Shown in pieces: positions 8,413 to 17,007 of a DNA stretch of 64,000 nucleotides. Source of the DNA: SB21 sp964415295 (lineage in GTDB: Bacteria; CLD3; SB21); assembly GCA_964415295.1 (NCBI GenBank), contig CAYPYN010000001.1, positions 434,001-498,000 on the forward strand. The letters run 5' to 3'. Each line of letters starts with the position of its first letter. Position 1 is the stretch's first letter. Both the position numbers and the translations under genes were made by a program. The notes below the pieces were generated by a model that was given only the letters and a program-made list of their open reading frames with translations, did no database searches and was not told where the DNA came from.

Positions 8413-9081
8413 TTATTTTTCAATCAGGTATTTTAATTTGTTTTGCAGCCGTATCCGCGCGCGATTGATCCTTGAACGGACGGTGCCGATGGGCAATTTC
8501 GTCTGCGCCGCAATCTCTTCATAGGACAAATTCTCGATCTCGCGCATGCGGATCACCTCCTGGTAATGTTCAGGCAAAGTGGCGATTGCCCGCTTGATGA
8601 GATCCTTTTTGACGGAGGAATCGGTCATGTCGTCGGCGTTGATACGCGTTTCCACCGCTTCAAACTCTTTGTCCCCGTTGCTCAGACTCGAGATCGAGTA
8701 TAACTGCTGACGCTTACGCTTTCGCAGTTCGCTCTTGGCCATATTCCCGGCCACCGTGTATATCCACGTGGAAAACCGAGCGATGTTCTTGTACGACTGT
8801 TTAAAACGATAGACTTTGACAAACGTATCCTGTACGATATCTTCTGCGTCGGATTTATCCCCCACAAAGGTGTATACGTAGTTGATCAATTGCTCTTTGT
8901 ACCGCGCCACGACCACGTCAAAGGCGACCAGATCACCCTGCTGAAACTTGTTGATCACATCTTCGTCCGATAGCTTTTGATAGTTCTTTAAAGCCTGTTT
9001 GACGAGATGCGGCGTGCGGACCAGTTCCCTGAGGTCTTCTTTTCTGATGGGCCCCTTGGATTTGCTTTCGTCCGAATTCAT
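8413..9081 (-). CDS. ECF-like RNA polymerase sigma factor
   Basis: This 222-residue sigma-70 family protein has region 2 (YVYTFVGDKSDAEDIVQDTFVKVYRF and STWIYTVAGNMAKSELRKRKR) and region 4 with a helix-turn-helix (LPEHYQEVIRMREIENLSYEEIAAQ, then GTVRSRINRAR). Region 3 is missing, as in group 4 (ECF) sigma factors. About 50 extra residues precede region 2, with a basic, helical character. No anti-sigma factor lies next to it; it overlaps the holA stop by four bases (ATGA) and is followed by moaC. Its regulon cannot be deduced. Control may come through transcription of the operon or an unlinked anti-sigma factor. Confidence 0.9.
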   Translation of the reverse strand: MNSDESKSKGPIRKEDLRELVRTPHLVKQALKNYQKLSDEDVINKFQQGDLVAFDVVVARYKEQLINYVYTFVGDKSDAEDIVQDTFVKVYRFKQSYKNIARFSTWIYTVAGNMAKSELRKRKRQQLYSISSLSNGDKEFEAVETRINADDMTDSSVKKDLIKRAIATLPEHYQEVIRMREIENLSYEEIAAQTKLPIGTVRSRINRARIRLQNKLKYLIEK

Positions 9082-10115
9082 AAAACGTTTCCGCGGATCA
9101 GTTGAAAGATCAGTTTGTGCATGATGAGATCGTTTTTCACCGAAGACGATTTCAATTGCATATCGGCATCCAGAAGATATTCAAAGGCTTTTCGGATCTC
9201 TTTTGTGGAGTACCGCTGCGCCTGTGGCCAGTAGTCGTTCTGGAAATACGTGGGATATATCCTGTGATTCGTCATCATAAACTGTTCGATCTCTCTCATC
9301 GGACGTCCTGCCTCCTTCATATCGCATATCTGCCAAAGCATGACGAACTGACGGTGCAACATGACGATCATACCCACCGGTTGTTCTCCGTAATAATACA
9401 TCCGGTTAAAAATGGTCATCGCTTTCGGCAAATCCTTCATGCCGATCGCGTGGGATAATTCAAAAATATTGTATTGCCGAGATATACCGATCACCGATTC
9501 CACGTCTTCTTCGTTGATCATAGAACGCGAACCGACGAAGGTGCATAATTTCTCGATCTGGCTGGAAAGATCGCGCATAGCCACATCGCTTCGGGCGGCC
9601 ATGAGCATAGCGGCGCGGGGCTCGATCTCCTTTCCTCCGGCAGAAACACGTTCCGAGATCCAATCCGGAATATCGCGGTCGTTCATCTTTTTCAGTTCAA
9701 CACAGACCGCCTTCTGTTCCAGCGTCTTAAAAGGATTCTTGCGAAAATCCGCCTTACCGCTGACAGCGACAAACACGGTGGAATCGTGCGGGTTCTTGAG
9801 ATATTCGCAGAGGGATTCGACGCTGTTCTTTTCAAGTAGTTCTATGTCCTTGACGATAACCACCTTTTTGTCGGCCATAATTGGAAAACTCATGGTCGCA
9901 TTCAAAATATCTTCGCCTTTGGATTCTTTCCCGTAGAAGATATGCAGGTTGAAGTCATCCTTTTCGGCATTAAACACCTTATATACGATTGTATCGATCA
10001 GTTCATCGGCTAGAAAAAGTTCTTCACCGTAAAAAAAATAATTGATGGCCAGTTCGCCCTTTTTGATGCTCTTGAGCGCCGCAGCATACGGTACGCCTTT
10101 ATCCTGCCGGGCCAT
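9078..10115 (-). CDS. holA: DNA polymerase III delta subunit
   Basis: This is the clamp-loader delta subunit that opens the beta sliding clamp. Its 345 residues match the family. Typical segments are the N-terminal YFFYGEELFLADELIDTI, the VVIVKDIELL region, and the C-terminal helical collar domain (YRM-like NRMYYYGEQPVGMIVMLHRQF, then LLDADMQLKSS and KLIFQLIRG). The start ATG overlaps the last base of the uracil-DNA glycosylase stop (TAATG). Being sandwiched between a DNA-repair gene and a sigma factor suggests constitutive co-expression of housekeeping functions. Confidence 0.9.
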   Translation of the reverse strand: MARQDKGVPYAAALKSIKKGELAINYFFYGEELFLADELIDTIVYKVFNAEKDDFNLHIFYGKESKGEDILNATMSFPIMADKKVVIVKDIELLEKNSVESLCEYLKNPHDSTVFVAVSGKADFRKNPFKTLEQKAVCVELKKMNDRDIPDWISERVSAGGKEIEPRAAMLMAARSDVAMRDLSSQIEKLCTFVGSRSMINEEDVESVIGISRQYNIFELSHAIGMKDLPKAMTIFNRMYYYGEQPVGMIVMLHRQFVMLWQICDMKEAGRPMREIEQFMMTNHRIYPTYFQNDYWPQAQRYSTKEIRKAFEYLLDADMQLKSSSVKNDLIMHKLIFQLIRGNVL

Positions 10116-10867
10116 TATTTCTGGGTCTCCTCATACATCGCGCGCAGTCTCAGCATATCCTCCCACGCGGGCTGCTTCCAATTCGGATTTCTCAGCAGAG
10201 CCGCGGGATGATAGGTAACCAGCAGAGGCGTTCCGTGGTAATCGTACGTCTGGCCCCGCATGGCGCCCATAGATAAGGAATTCTTGAGCAGTGTATTGGC
10301 CGCCGTGGCGCCGAGTGCGCAGATCACCTTCGGCCGGATATTCTCGATCTGGGAAATAAGATACGGTTCGCATTGCTCGATCTCGCCGGGTTGCGGTTTG
10401 CGGTTTTCGGGAGGGCGGCATTTGAGAATATTGGCTATATAGACCTGGCTTCGCGGCAAACCGAGTGAACGCGGTTCTTCGATCATTTTGGTGAGCAATT
10501 GCCCCGCGCGCCCGACGAACGGCAATCCCTGTGCGTCCTCGTCGGCTCCCGGCGCTTCGCCGACGAACATGATTGCCGCTTTTTCGTTGCCCGAACCGAA
10601 AACCGTCTGAGTGCGCGTTTCGCATAGCTGGCATTTTCTGCACTTCGAAACGGTCTTACGTAACTGGTCCATACTTGGAAGAGATTCGAGGTTCCCGGAT
10701 AGCGGTTCGCTTACAAACCTATCGTCAACGTTTTTTTTCTTTTTCACTTCGGACTTCGCTTTGACAGGTTGAGGTTCTGTTTCAACTAGAAGTTCTCCTC
10801 CGTACAATTCCTTCTGCTGTCTCAGAAAGGCTTTTACTTCGGACAGGGTATCGGATTTTCTTTTCAT
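10115..10867 (-). CDS. Family 4 uracil-DNA glycosylase (iron-sulfur type)
   Basis: The enzyme removes uracil from DNA. It has 250 residues, of which about the first 75 form a Lys/Glu-rich extension. The catalytic core follows: CRKCQLCETR gives the first cysteines, GEAPGADEDAQGLPFVGRAG is motif A with the glycine-rich water-activating loop, KCRPPENRKPQPGEIEQC gives the other two cysteines of the 4Fe-4S cluster, and TYHPAALLRN is motif B. The N-terminal extension is common in phage-SPO1-polymerase-like annotations of this family. The gene starts 3 bases after the sppA stop and ends at the holA start. Confidence 0.92.
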   Translation of the reverse strand: MKRKSDTLSEVKAFLRQQKELYGGELLVETEPQPVKAKSEVKKKKNVDDRFVSEPLSGNLESLPSMDQLRKTVSKCRKCQLCETRTQTVFGSGNEKAAIMFVGEAPGADEDAQGLPFVGRAGQLLTKMIEEPRSLGLPRSQVYIANILKCRPPENRKPQPGEIEQCEPYLISQIENIRPKVICALGATAANTLLKNSLSMGAMRGQTYDYHGTPLLVTYHPAALLRNPNWKQPAWEDMLRLRAMYEETQK

Positions 10868-10870
10868 GTC

Positions 10871-13306
10871 TTACGGCAGCTCCGTTTCTTCGAGAGGCAA
10901 TATCGGCATCGGTTCACCGTTGTGATCGAGACGGAATTTGAGGTGTTCGACCACTTTATCCCTTTGAAATTCGACGCCGAACAATTTCGGCATAAATACG
11001 CTCGGATCGAACGGTTCGGCCTTGGGCATTTCGACAATGGTTACGGCTTCCTTCGACAGACCCGCGCGCTCCTTGGCAATTTGGATCGCCGTCTCCAGTC
11101 CACCCAAAACATCGACGAGTCCGTTCTGCTTGCCGTCTACGCCCGACCAGACCCGGCCCTGTGCAATGGCGTGGATCTCATCATAGGATTTTTTCCGGCC
11201 GGCGGATACTTTGGTGACAAACTCCTTATAGAACGTAGTAATAAAACGCTCCGCCATGGCCCGTTCTTCGGGCGTCATATTCCTGTCGGGCAGCCCCAAG
11301 CCGATGAAAGGAAAACGGAATCCAAAACCGAGGTCGGCGTGTTTGCCGACTTTTACGAAATCGGTAGTCATACCCATTTTTTCTTTAAGGCCGTTGTTAT
11401 ATATCCAGCCCCCGATGACGCCGATACTGCCGGTGATCGTCTGTGGAGCCGCAACGATGGTGTCGGCGTACATGGACAACCAGTATCCGCCCGACGCGGC
11501 CACGAAGCCCTGCGATACAATCACCGGTTTTTTTCCTTTAGCCTTTCGCAACGCCTCCGCAACGAGATCCGACGCCAAAGCATCCCCGCCGGGTGAATCG
11601 ACGCGCAACACAATCGCTTTGATCCGCCGATCGTTAACCGCCTTTTCCACTACTTTTGCCAGTTTCCTCGCTTTGATGCCCTGATCCATCGCGCATTCCC
11701 CAAGAGCATAGATCACAGCGATCTGCGGCCGCTCACCCCAATAATTATCTTTTGGAAGCATGAAGGACTCCAGCATACGTCGGTGTATGAAGGACTTATC
11801 ATAACCTTCGATCTTCTTGATGGAGTTCTTCACTTCATCCCAGCGGCCGAGCGCATCTACCAAACCGGCATCCAAAGCATCCTGCGGCATGAACAGCATC
11901 TTTTCGTTCACCAGTTCATCAAATTTTTCCGGCGCAATCTTTCGTGCTTCGCAGATCTCCGTTTTGACCAAGAGATACAGATCGTCGATAAGCTTCTGCC
12001 GCTGCTCACGATCTCCGTCGGACATTTTATCGTTCGAGAGTGCTTCGTTGGCCGATTTGTATTTAAAGAAACGCCATTCGTCGTAAGCGATGCCGAGTTT
12101 TTCAAGCGTACCTTTCAAAAAGGTTCGTCCCATAATAAATCCCTCAAGCGAAAGCATGCCCGCAGGATCCATGACGATCCGATCGGCCACGGAGGCCAAA
12201 TGGTAGTCCACAATGCCTCCGCGATCGATGTAAACAACAATATGCTTACCTGCCGTTTTGAAATCCTTGAGTTTTTCCCGTAGCTCCCAAGTCAATTCGC
12301 GGTTTGCATCCATGCCGGACATATTGATAGCAATGCCCGCAACGGCCGGATCCTTTTTGGCGGCTTCGATCGTATTGAGAAGACCCGTTAACGTATTGGA
12401 TTTATCGAACCAGAGGAATTTGCGGTACCGTACTTCTCCAAGAAGGTTCAACTCGACGTATTTCTTTTTTTCCTTGAAGGTCTTCCGAACGACGTTGCGG
12501 TCGTATGCGCCGAGGCGCATGGCGTACGTACTGTAATTTTGCCCTCCGGATTTGTCGAAATTGGACTGCGCGCTGAAGCCTGCATGGCCGGAACTGAATT
12601 GTATGCCGAGCGTGTAAACTTTAGTGTCAAAATATCGCCCTGTCAGACGAATGCCCGGCAGAGCTTCCACGGCTATCCCTGCGCTCCATACGCTTTTGTC
12701 GTACGGCTTTTTGTTCTGAACCGCATAGTCGCTAAACAGCGTAAGGAATTCCGTTCCCAAAGGCCGAAGGGCCAAATCGACGACGCCTTCTTTCGTTCCG
12801 CCCGCCGTCGCCCACGAGGTCATCAGTCCCAACGAGGCATACCGGATCGGCCGGATCAGCATGCCCGAGGTGAAAACATTTTGCCTTTGAAAAACCGAAC
12901 GGTCTCCGGATGACCAGCCGTAACCAAAACCGGAGCTGAATGTCTTGTCTCCAAAACCGAGCGAGATCCGGTAGTCGCTGATGGAAGCGTTGAGACCGGG
13001 AACTTTATTGTGGATCACGCCGAATCCCAGATGCGGCACGGCCACGAATAATCCCCATTGGTTCGGATCGTTCCACGGTGCACGGGCGTAACCGGAATTA
13101 GTATTCCACGCAAATAACACGTCGGGCTGATGAAGATAATTCAGCATGGCCGGATTATCATAACCGTACAAACCCACGCCCAAAGCGCCGGGTGAGGCCA
13201 GCTGGAAACTATTAAGGGTATGATAAGGTACGATGGCGCCGTTTTGAGCAAATGACGGGGACCATATAAGGCATGTCCAAAAGAATATGAAAATTATGCG
13301 TTTCAT
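10871..13306 (-). CDS. sppA: Signal peptide peptidase SppA with an N-terminal barrel-like domain
   Basis: The 811-residue protein starts with a signal peptide (residues 1-20, PSFAQ). Residues about 25-275 are strand-rich (GLGVI, SSGFGYGWSSGDRS, ASLGLMTSWATAGG) and resemble an outer-membrane barrel rather than any peptidase. From about 285 come two S49 peptidase modules as in the large SppA type. The Lys of the catalytic dyad is in FFKYKSANEAL of the first module, and the Ser is in VAASGGYWLSMYADTI of the second. SppA normally degrades cleaved signal peptides at the inner membrane. The barrel-like fusion implies a different location or substrate here. It is the first gene of a six-gene operon. 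Confidence 0.88.
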   Translation of the reverse strand: MKRIIFIFFWTCLIWSPSFAQNGAIVPYHTLNSFQLASPGALGVGLYGYDNPAMLNYLHQPDVLFAWNTNSGYARAPWNDPNQWGLFVAVPHLGFGVIHNKVPGLNASISDYRISLGFGDKTFSSGFGYGWSSGDRSVFQRQNVFTSGMLIRPIRYASLGLMTSWATAGGTKEGVVDLALRPLGTEFLTLFSDYAVQNKKPYDKSVWSAGIAVEALPGIRLTGRYFDTKVYTLGIQFSSGHAGFSAQSNFDKSGGQNYSTYAMRLGAYDRNVVRKTFKEKKKYVELNLLGEVRYRKFLWFDKSNTLTGLLNTIEAAKKDPAVAGIAINMSGMDANRELTWELREKLKDFKTAGKHIVVYIDRGGIVDYHLASVADRIVMDPAGMLSLEGFIMGRTFLKGTLEKLGIAYDEWRFFKYKSANEALSNDKMSDGDREQRQKLIDDLYLLVKTEICEARKIAPEKFDELVNEKMLFMPQDALDAGLVDALGRWDEVKNSIKKIEGYDKSFIHRRMLESFMLPKDNYWGERPQIAVIYALGECAMDQGIKARKLAKVVEKAVNDRRIKAIVLRVDSPGGDALASDLVAEALRKAKGKKPVIVSQGFVAASGGYWLSMYADTIVAAPQTITGSIGVIGGWIYNNGLKEKMGMTTDFVKVGKHADLGFGFRFPFIGLGLPDRNMTPEERAMAERFITTFYKEFVTKVSAGRKKSYDEIHAIAQGRVWSGVDGKQNGLVDVLGGLETAIQIAKERAGLSKEAVTIVEMPKAEPFDPSVFMPKLFGVEFQRDKVVEHLKFRLDHNGEPMPILPLEETELP

Positions 13307-13359
13307 GATAGTATCTCGGATTGTTTAATAATGTTTTGTCTGAAAGAATCATATTCAAA

Positions 13360-13386
13360 AATATAGTTATAACAGTAGATTATCAA
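13360..13386 (-). promoter_or_regulatory. Possible promoter of the sppA operon
   Basis: TTGATA and TATATT are present on the minus strand with a 15-base spacer, shorter than the 17 seen at other promoters here. The leader to the sppA ATG would be about 45 bases. This is a tentative call. Confidence 0.35.
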
Positions 13387-13512
13387 GCGATATGTTCATC
13401 ACACGGACCAGAACTAATCACATAAGCCGTAGATTACGGATTCCTTTATGAGCGTCCACTCCGATGCTTAAATACACGATCGAAAGCCCTTGCATTTATA
13501 TCATTAAAAAAC

Positions 13513-13541
13513 TTGAATATTCACCCTGATTTCTCTATATT
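13513..13541 (+). promoter_or_regulatory. Sigma-70-type promoter of tRNA-Leu and the tig operon
   Basis: TTGAAT, 17 bases, TATATT. The -10 is preceded by TTTCTC, as at clpC and metK. The start would be near 13548, about 15 bases before the tRNA. No other promoter is apparent between the tRNA and tig. Confidence 0.75.
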
Positions 13542-13562
13542 TTTCCCCTTTAATAGAATCAT

Positions 13563-13643
13563 GCGGGATTGGCGGAATTGGCAGACGCGCCAGACTTAGG
13601 ATCTGGTGGTATTACCGTGTGGGTTCAAGTCCCTCATCCCGCA
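13563..13643 (+). tRNA. tRNA-Leu (anticodon TAG)
   Basis: The acceptor stem is GCGGGAT / ATCCCGC with discriminator A. The anticodon arm is CCAGA-CTTAGGA-TCTGG with anticodon TAG. A short variable arm is followed by the T-arm containing GGTTCAAGTCC. CCA is not encoded. The 81-base length fits a leucine tRNA. A long open frame running through it is spurious. Confidence 0.95.
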
Positions 13644-13685
13644 CTCTTTTTTTTCAATAAAACCATAATTCAAAAGGAGTTAAGA

Positions 13686-14978
13686 TTGTTAGCACAGGTA
13701 ATCAGTGAGGATGCAAATCAACGGAAAATAAAGGTAGAAATTCCGGCCGCAGAAATGGTCCCTTATTTTGAAGCCACCCTTGAGATGTACCGTGAAGAAG
13801 CCCAGATTCAGGGTTTCCGAAAAGGCAAAGCGCCGCGTGATGTGGTGCTGAAAAAATTCGGCGATCAGATTAATTCCGAGGCTCTGCCGGTCATCGTAGA
13901 AGAGTTCTACAAGCAGGCGATCAAAGATACCAATACCGAAGCCATCGCTATCGGTCAGATCGACAACGTCAGTTACAAGAAAGACCAGCCGATGACGTTC
14001 GAGGTTACCGTCGAGATCATGCCTACCTACGATGTGCCCAACTATAAAGGCCTGAAGGTTCAGAAAGAAATTCATGAATTAAAAGACGACGAGGTTCAGA
14101 CAACCATTGAGAGATTGCGTGAGAATTACTCCACAATGAAGATTTCCGAGTCGGTCGCGGCGGGCAACTTCGTTACCTGCGATATCCAGATGCTCGACCA
14201 TTCCGACCTGCCGATCATTGGAAAAAAATTCACCGACCGCCGTATTCCGCTTACGACGCAGTTCGTAGGCCAGGATTTTATTGACGGACTCGTCGGCGCC
14301 AAACAAGGCGAGAGCCGTAAACTGCATGTCGCCAAAGGTCCCGACGCCAAAGAAGGCGAACATGAGCATATGATGGTAACCGTGCGCAAGATCGAAGAAG
14401 TGCAGTTGCCAGCTTTGGATGATGAATTCGCCAAAGATCTCGGATTCGAAAGCCTTGAAAAACTCAAAACCGACGTCAAGGATAACCTGAAGAAGCGCTG
14501 GGACGACGACTCCGCCAAAATGCTTAATGAACGGATCATCGATGAAGTCATAAAGAACAACGATATCCCGGCTCCGGAACCTTTAGTGGACAATGCGCTT
14601 CAACGTATCGCGGACATGGTAAAACAGCGGCTGAAAGGCCAGAAGATCGAGGATCAGTATATCATCGACCGTTACCGCTCGACGGCCATTCGCGATGTGA
14701 AGTGGATGCTGGCCAGAAAAAAGATCCTGGAGTCTGAAAAAATGATCGTGACACCGGAGGATATCGAAGCCTACCGTGAACGTATGGCCGAACATAACAA
14801 GGTTACCAAGGACCAGATCAATCTTAATTTTAAGACCGAGACGGAACAAAGGAATTTCGAGGATTATCTGATCGAAGAAAAGCTTATGAAATTTTTGCAG
14901 TCCCAATCCGTTATTGAAGAGGTGCCGGATACCTTATCCGAATCTCATGAAGAAAAAAAGTCCGATCTGATCGTTTGA
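13686..14978 (+). CDS. tig: Trigger factor
   Basis: Ribosome-associated chaperone with peptidyl-prolyl isomerase activity, 430 residues. The N-terminal ribosome-binding domain has the GFRKGKAPRDVV signature (family motif GFRKGK.P). The FKBP-like domain covers about residues 155-240. The C-terminal arms continue to about 400. The start is a TTG with AAGGAG six bases upstream; the longer frame would run back through tRNA-Leu and is wrong. It sits only 42 bases after the tRNA with no terminator or promoter between, so the tRNA and mRNA are probably made as one transcript. The clpP and clpX genes follow, the classic tig-clpP-clpX order. Confidence 0.95.
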   Translation: MLAQVISEDANQRKIKVEIPAAEMVPYFEATLEMYREEAQIQGFRKGKAPRDVVLKKFGDQINSEALPVIVEEFYKQAIKDTNTEAIAIGQIDNVSYKKDQPMTFEVTVEIMPTYDVPNYKGLKVQKEIHELKDDEVQTTIERLRENYSTMKISESVAAGNFVTCDIQMLDHSDLPIIGKKFTDRRIPLTTQFVGQDFIDGLVGAKQGESRKLHVAKGPDAKEGEHEHMMVTVRKIEEVQLPALDDEFAKDLGFESLEKLKTDVKDNLKKRWDDDSAKMLNERIIDEVIKNNDIPAPEPLVDNALQRIADMVKQRLKGQKIEDQYIIDRYRSTAIRDVKWMLARKKILESEKMIVTPEDIEAYRERMAEHNKVTKDQINLNFKTETEQRNFEDYLIEEKLMKFLQSQSVIEEVPDTLSESHEEKKSDLIV

Positions 14979-14997
14979 ACTAAACAAAAGGTTGATC

Positions 14998-15669
14998 ATG
15001 AAAATGGTTAAGGATTTCATAAAAGAGGAATTTTCTAAGCTGGATGACACCCATATTTCCAATATGAACGCGATCGCCGCCCAGATCCCGTTCCCGTATG
15101 TGGTTGAACAAAAAGGACAGATCGAGCGCTCCTACGATATTTATTCCCGCCTTCTGATGGAACGCATCATTTTTCTTGGAACGCCGATCGACGACACGGT
15201 TTCCAATCTTATCATTGCCCAGCTGCTTTTTCTTGAAGCCAACGATCCCGACAAGGATATCATCATGTATATCAATAGTCCGGGCGGCAACGTCACATCC
15301 GGTCTTGCAATTTACGATACGATGACGTACATCAAACCCGATGTCCAAACCACATGCATGGGCCTGGCCGCGAGCATGGGCGCGATACTTTTAATGGCCG
15401 GAACCAAGGGTAAACGTTACGCCTTGCCTCATGCACGGATCATGGTTCACCAGCCGATGGGAGAAACGCAGGGACAGTCCTCGGATATCGAGATCTATAC
15501 GAAAGAGATCGTCACGCTGAAGCACCATCTGAACCAACTCATCTCGGAAAAAACCGGCCAACCGATGGAACGCATCGAAAAAGATACCGACCGTAATTTC
15601 TTCATGTCGGCCACGGAAGCCAAAGAATACGGCATTATCGACGAGATCCTTGTGCGTGTAAAGAAATAA
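14998..15669 (+). CDS. clpP: ATP-dependent Clp protease proteolytic subunit
   Basis: This 223-residue serine protease assembles as a tetradecamer and works with ClpX and ClpC. The catalytic Ser lies in GLAASMGAILL (about Ser126) and His in PHARIMVHQP (about His151). The oxyanion glycines are in NSPGGNVTSG. The ATG at 14998 is preferred over the TTG two codons earlier because AAAAGG lies six bases upstream. An extra N-terminal stretch of about 20 residues (KDFIKEEFSKLDDTH) relative to E. coli mature ClpP could be a propeptide. It lies 19 bases after tig and 42 before clpX. Confidence 0.96.
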   Translation: MKMVKDFIKEEFSKLDDTHISNMNAIAAQIPFPYVVEQKGQIERSYDIYSRLLMERIIFLGTPIDDTVSNLIIAQLLFLEANDPDKDIIMYINSPGGNVTSGLAIYDTMTYIKPDVQTTCMGLAASMGAILLMAGTKGKRYALPHARIMVHQPMGETQGQSSDIEIYTKEIVTLKHHLNQLISEKTGQPMERIEKDTDRNFFMSATEAKEYGIIDEILVRVKK

Positions 15670-15711
15670 TATGTTTGCAAACGCGAACGGTTTTAACTAA
15701 GATGGTACCAT

Positions 15712-16977
15712 ATGAAAGATCATAGTCACATGTCGCGGATCGTGTACTGTTCTTTCTGCGGCAAATCCGCCGACGAGGTGGACAGTATCATCAGCGGCCC
15801 CAACGGCGTACACATATGCAACGAATGCGTGCGCAATGCGTTCGATATGATCAAATCGCACGCCTCGCGCGAGACGATCGTGCCGCTCTCCGAGATCACG
15901 CCGGAGAAACTCAAATCCAAACTGGACGAGTATATCATCGGTCAGGATCGGGCCAAAAAATCCCTGTCGGTTGCTGTTTACAATCATTACAAGCGCATCA
16001 ATTCCATGCACGATATCGACAACGATGTCGAACTGGAAAAGAATAATATTCTGCTGATAGGACCCACCGGAACGGGTAAGACGCTGCTTGCGCAGACACT
16101 CGCTAAATTTCTCAACGTGCCGTTCACCATTGCCGACGCGACCACCCTGACCGAGGCGGGTTATGTCGGCGAAGACGTCGAGAATATCCTGGTTCGACTG
16201 CTGCAATCGGCCAACTACGATGTGGCCGCAGCGGAAAAAGGCATCATTTATATCGACGAGATCGATAAGATAGCCCGAAAAGGCGGTAACCCTTCGATCA
16301 CGCGGGACGTGTCCGGCGAGGGTGTTCAACAGGCTCTTCTGAAGATTCTCGAAGGCACTATCGCCAACGTTCCCCCCAAAGGAGGCCGTAAACATCCTGA
16401 ACAGAATCTTATCAGTATTAATACCAAGAACATTCTGTTCATCTGCGGCGGGGCATTTGAAGGTATCGATAAGATCATTCAGACCCGCATAGGCAAAAAG
16501 AATATCGGATTTACAGCCGAGATACAAAGCAAAGATCACCACAATATCAGCGATGTGCTTCAGATGGCCGAGCCGGATGACCTGTTATCGTTCGGCCTTA
16601 TTCCGGAACTCATCGGCCGTTTGCCTCTGCTGTGTTCTCTCGACGAATTGTCCGAAGAAGCTTTATTTGCCATCCTGACACAACCCAGAAATGCGATCGT
16701 CAAGCAATATCAGAAATTGTTTGCGCTCGAAGACGTCGAGCTCCTTTTCGAGGAAGACACCCTGCGCGAGGTCGTTACCCTGGCCATGAAACGCAAGACC
16801 GGCGCACGCGGTTTACGCGCCATCATGGAGAAATTCATGATCGATATCATGTACCGGCTCCCGTCGATCCAAAACGTCAAATCCTGTGTTGTTCAAAAGG
16901 ACTGCGTCACCAAAGGCGAACTGCCGATCATGACCATGCGCGAAGCCGGTGACGACGCGATCAAACAAACCGCGTAA
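15712..16977 (+). CDS. clpX: ClpX AAA+ unfoldase
   Basis: Unfoldase partner of ClpP, 421 residues. The N-terminal zinc-binding domain has CSFCGKS and CNECV. The AAA module has Walker A GPTGTGKT, Walker B IIYIDEIDKI, the pore loop region GYVGEDVE and sensor residues near ELIGRLPLL. The ClpP-docking loop is IGF, in KKNIGFTAEIQ. An ATG six codons downstream (MSRIVYCSF) is an alternative start. The gene is directly followed, after 30 bases, by a diguanylate cyclase gene on the same strand. Confidence 0.96.
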   Translation: MKDHSHMSRIVYCSFCGKSADEVDSIISGPNGVHICNECVRNAFDMIKSHASRETIVPLSEITPEKLKSKLDEYIIGQDRAKKSLSVAVYNHYKRINSMHDIDNDVELEKNNILLIGPTGTGKTLLAQTLAKFLNVPFTIADATTLTEAGYVGEDVENILVRLLQSANYDVAAAEKGIIYIDEIDKIARKGGNPSITRDVSGEGVQQALLKILEGTIANVPPKGGRKHPEQNLISINTKNILFICGGAFEGIDKIIQTRIGKKNIGFTAEIQSKDHHNISDVLQMAEPDDLLSFGLIPELIGRLPLLCSLDELSEEALFAILTQPRNAIVKQYQKLFALEDVELLFEEDTLREVVTLAMKRKTGARGLRAIMEKFMIDIMYRLPSIQNVKSCVVQKDCVTKGELPIMTMREAGDDAIKQTA

Positions 16978-17007
16978 TTCTATTTTCTTCCTTAACCTGC
17001 AAAGATC

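Noticed and set aside
13569..13685. Long frame start of trigger factor inside tRNA-Leu
   Set aside because: The tRNA is unambiguous and the TTG at 13686 has an ideal ribosome site.
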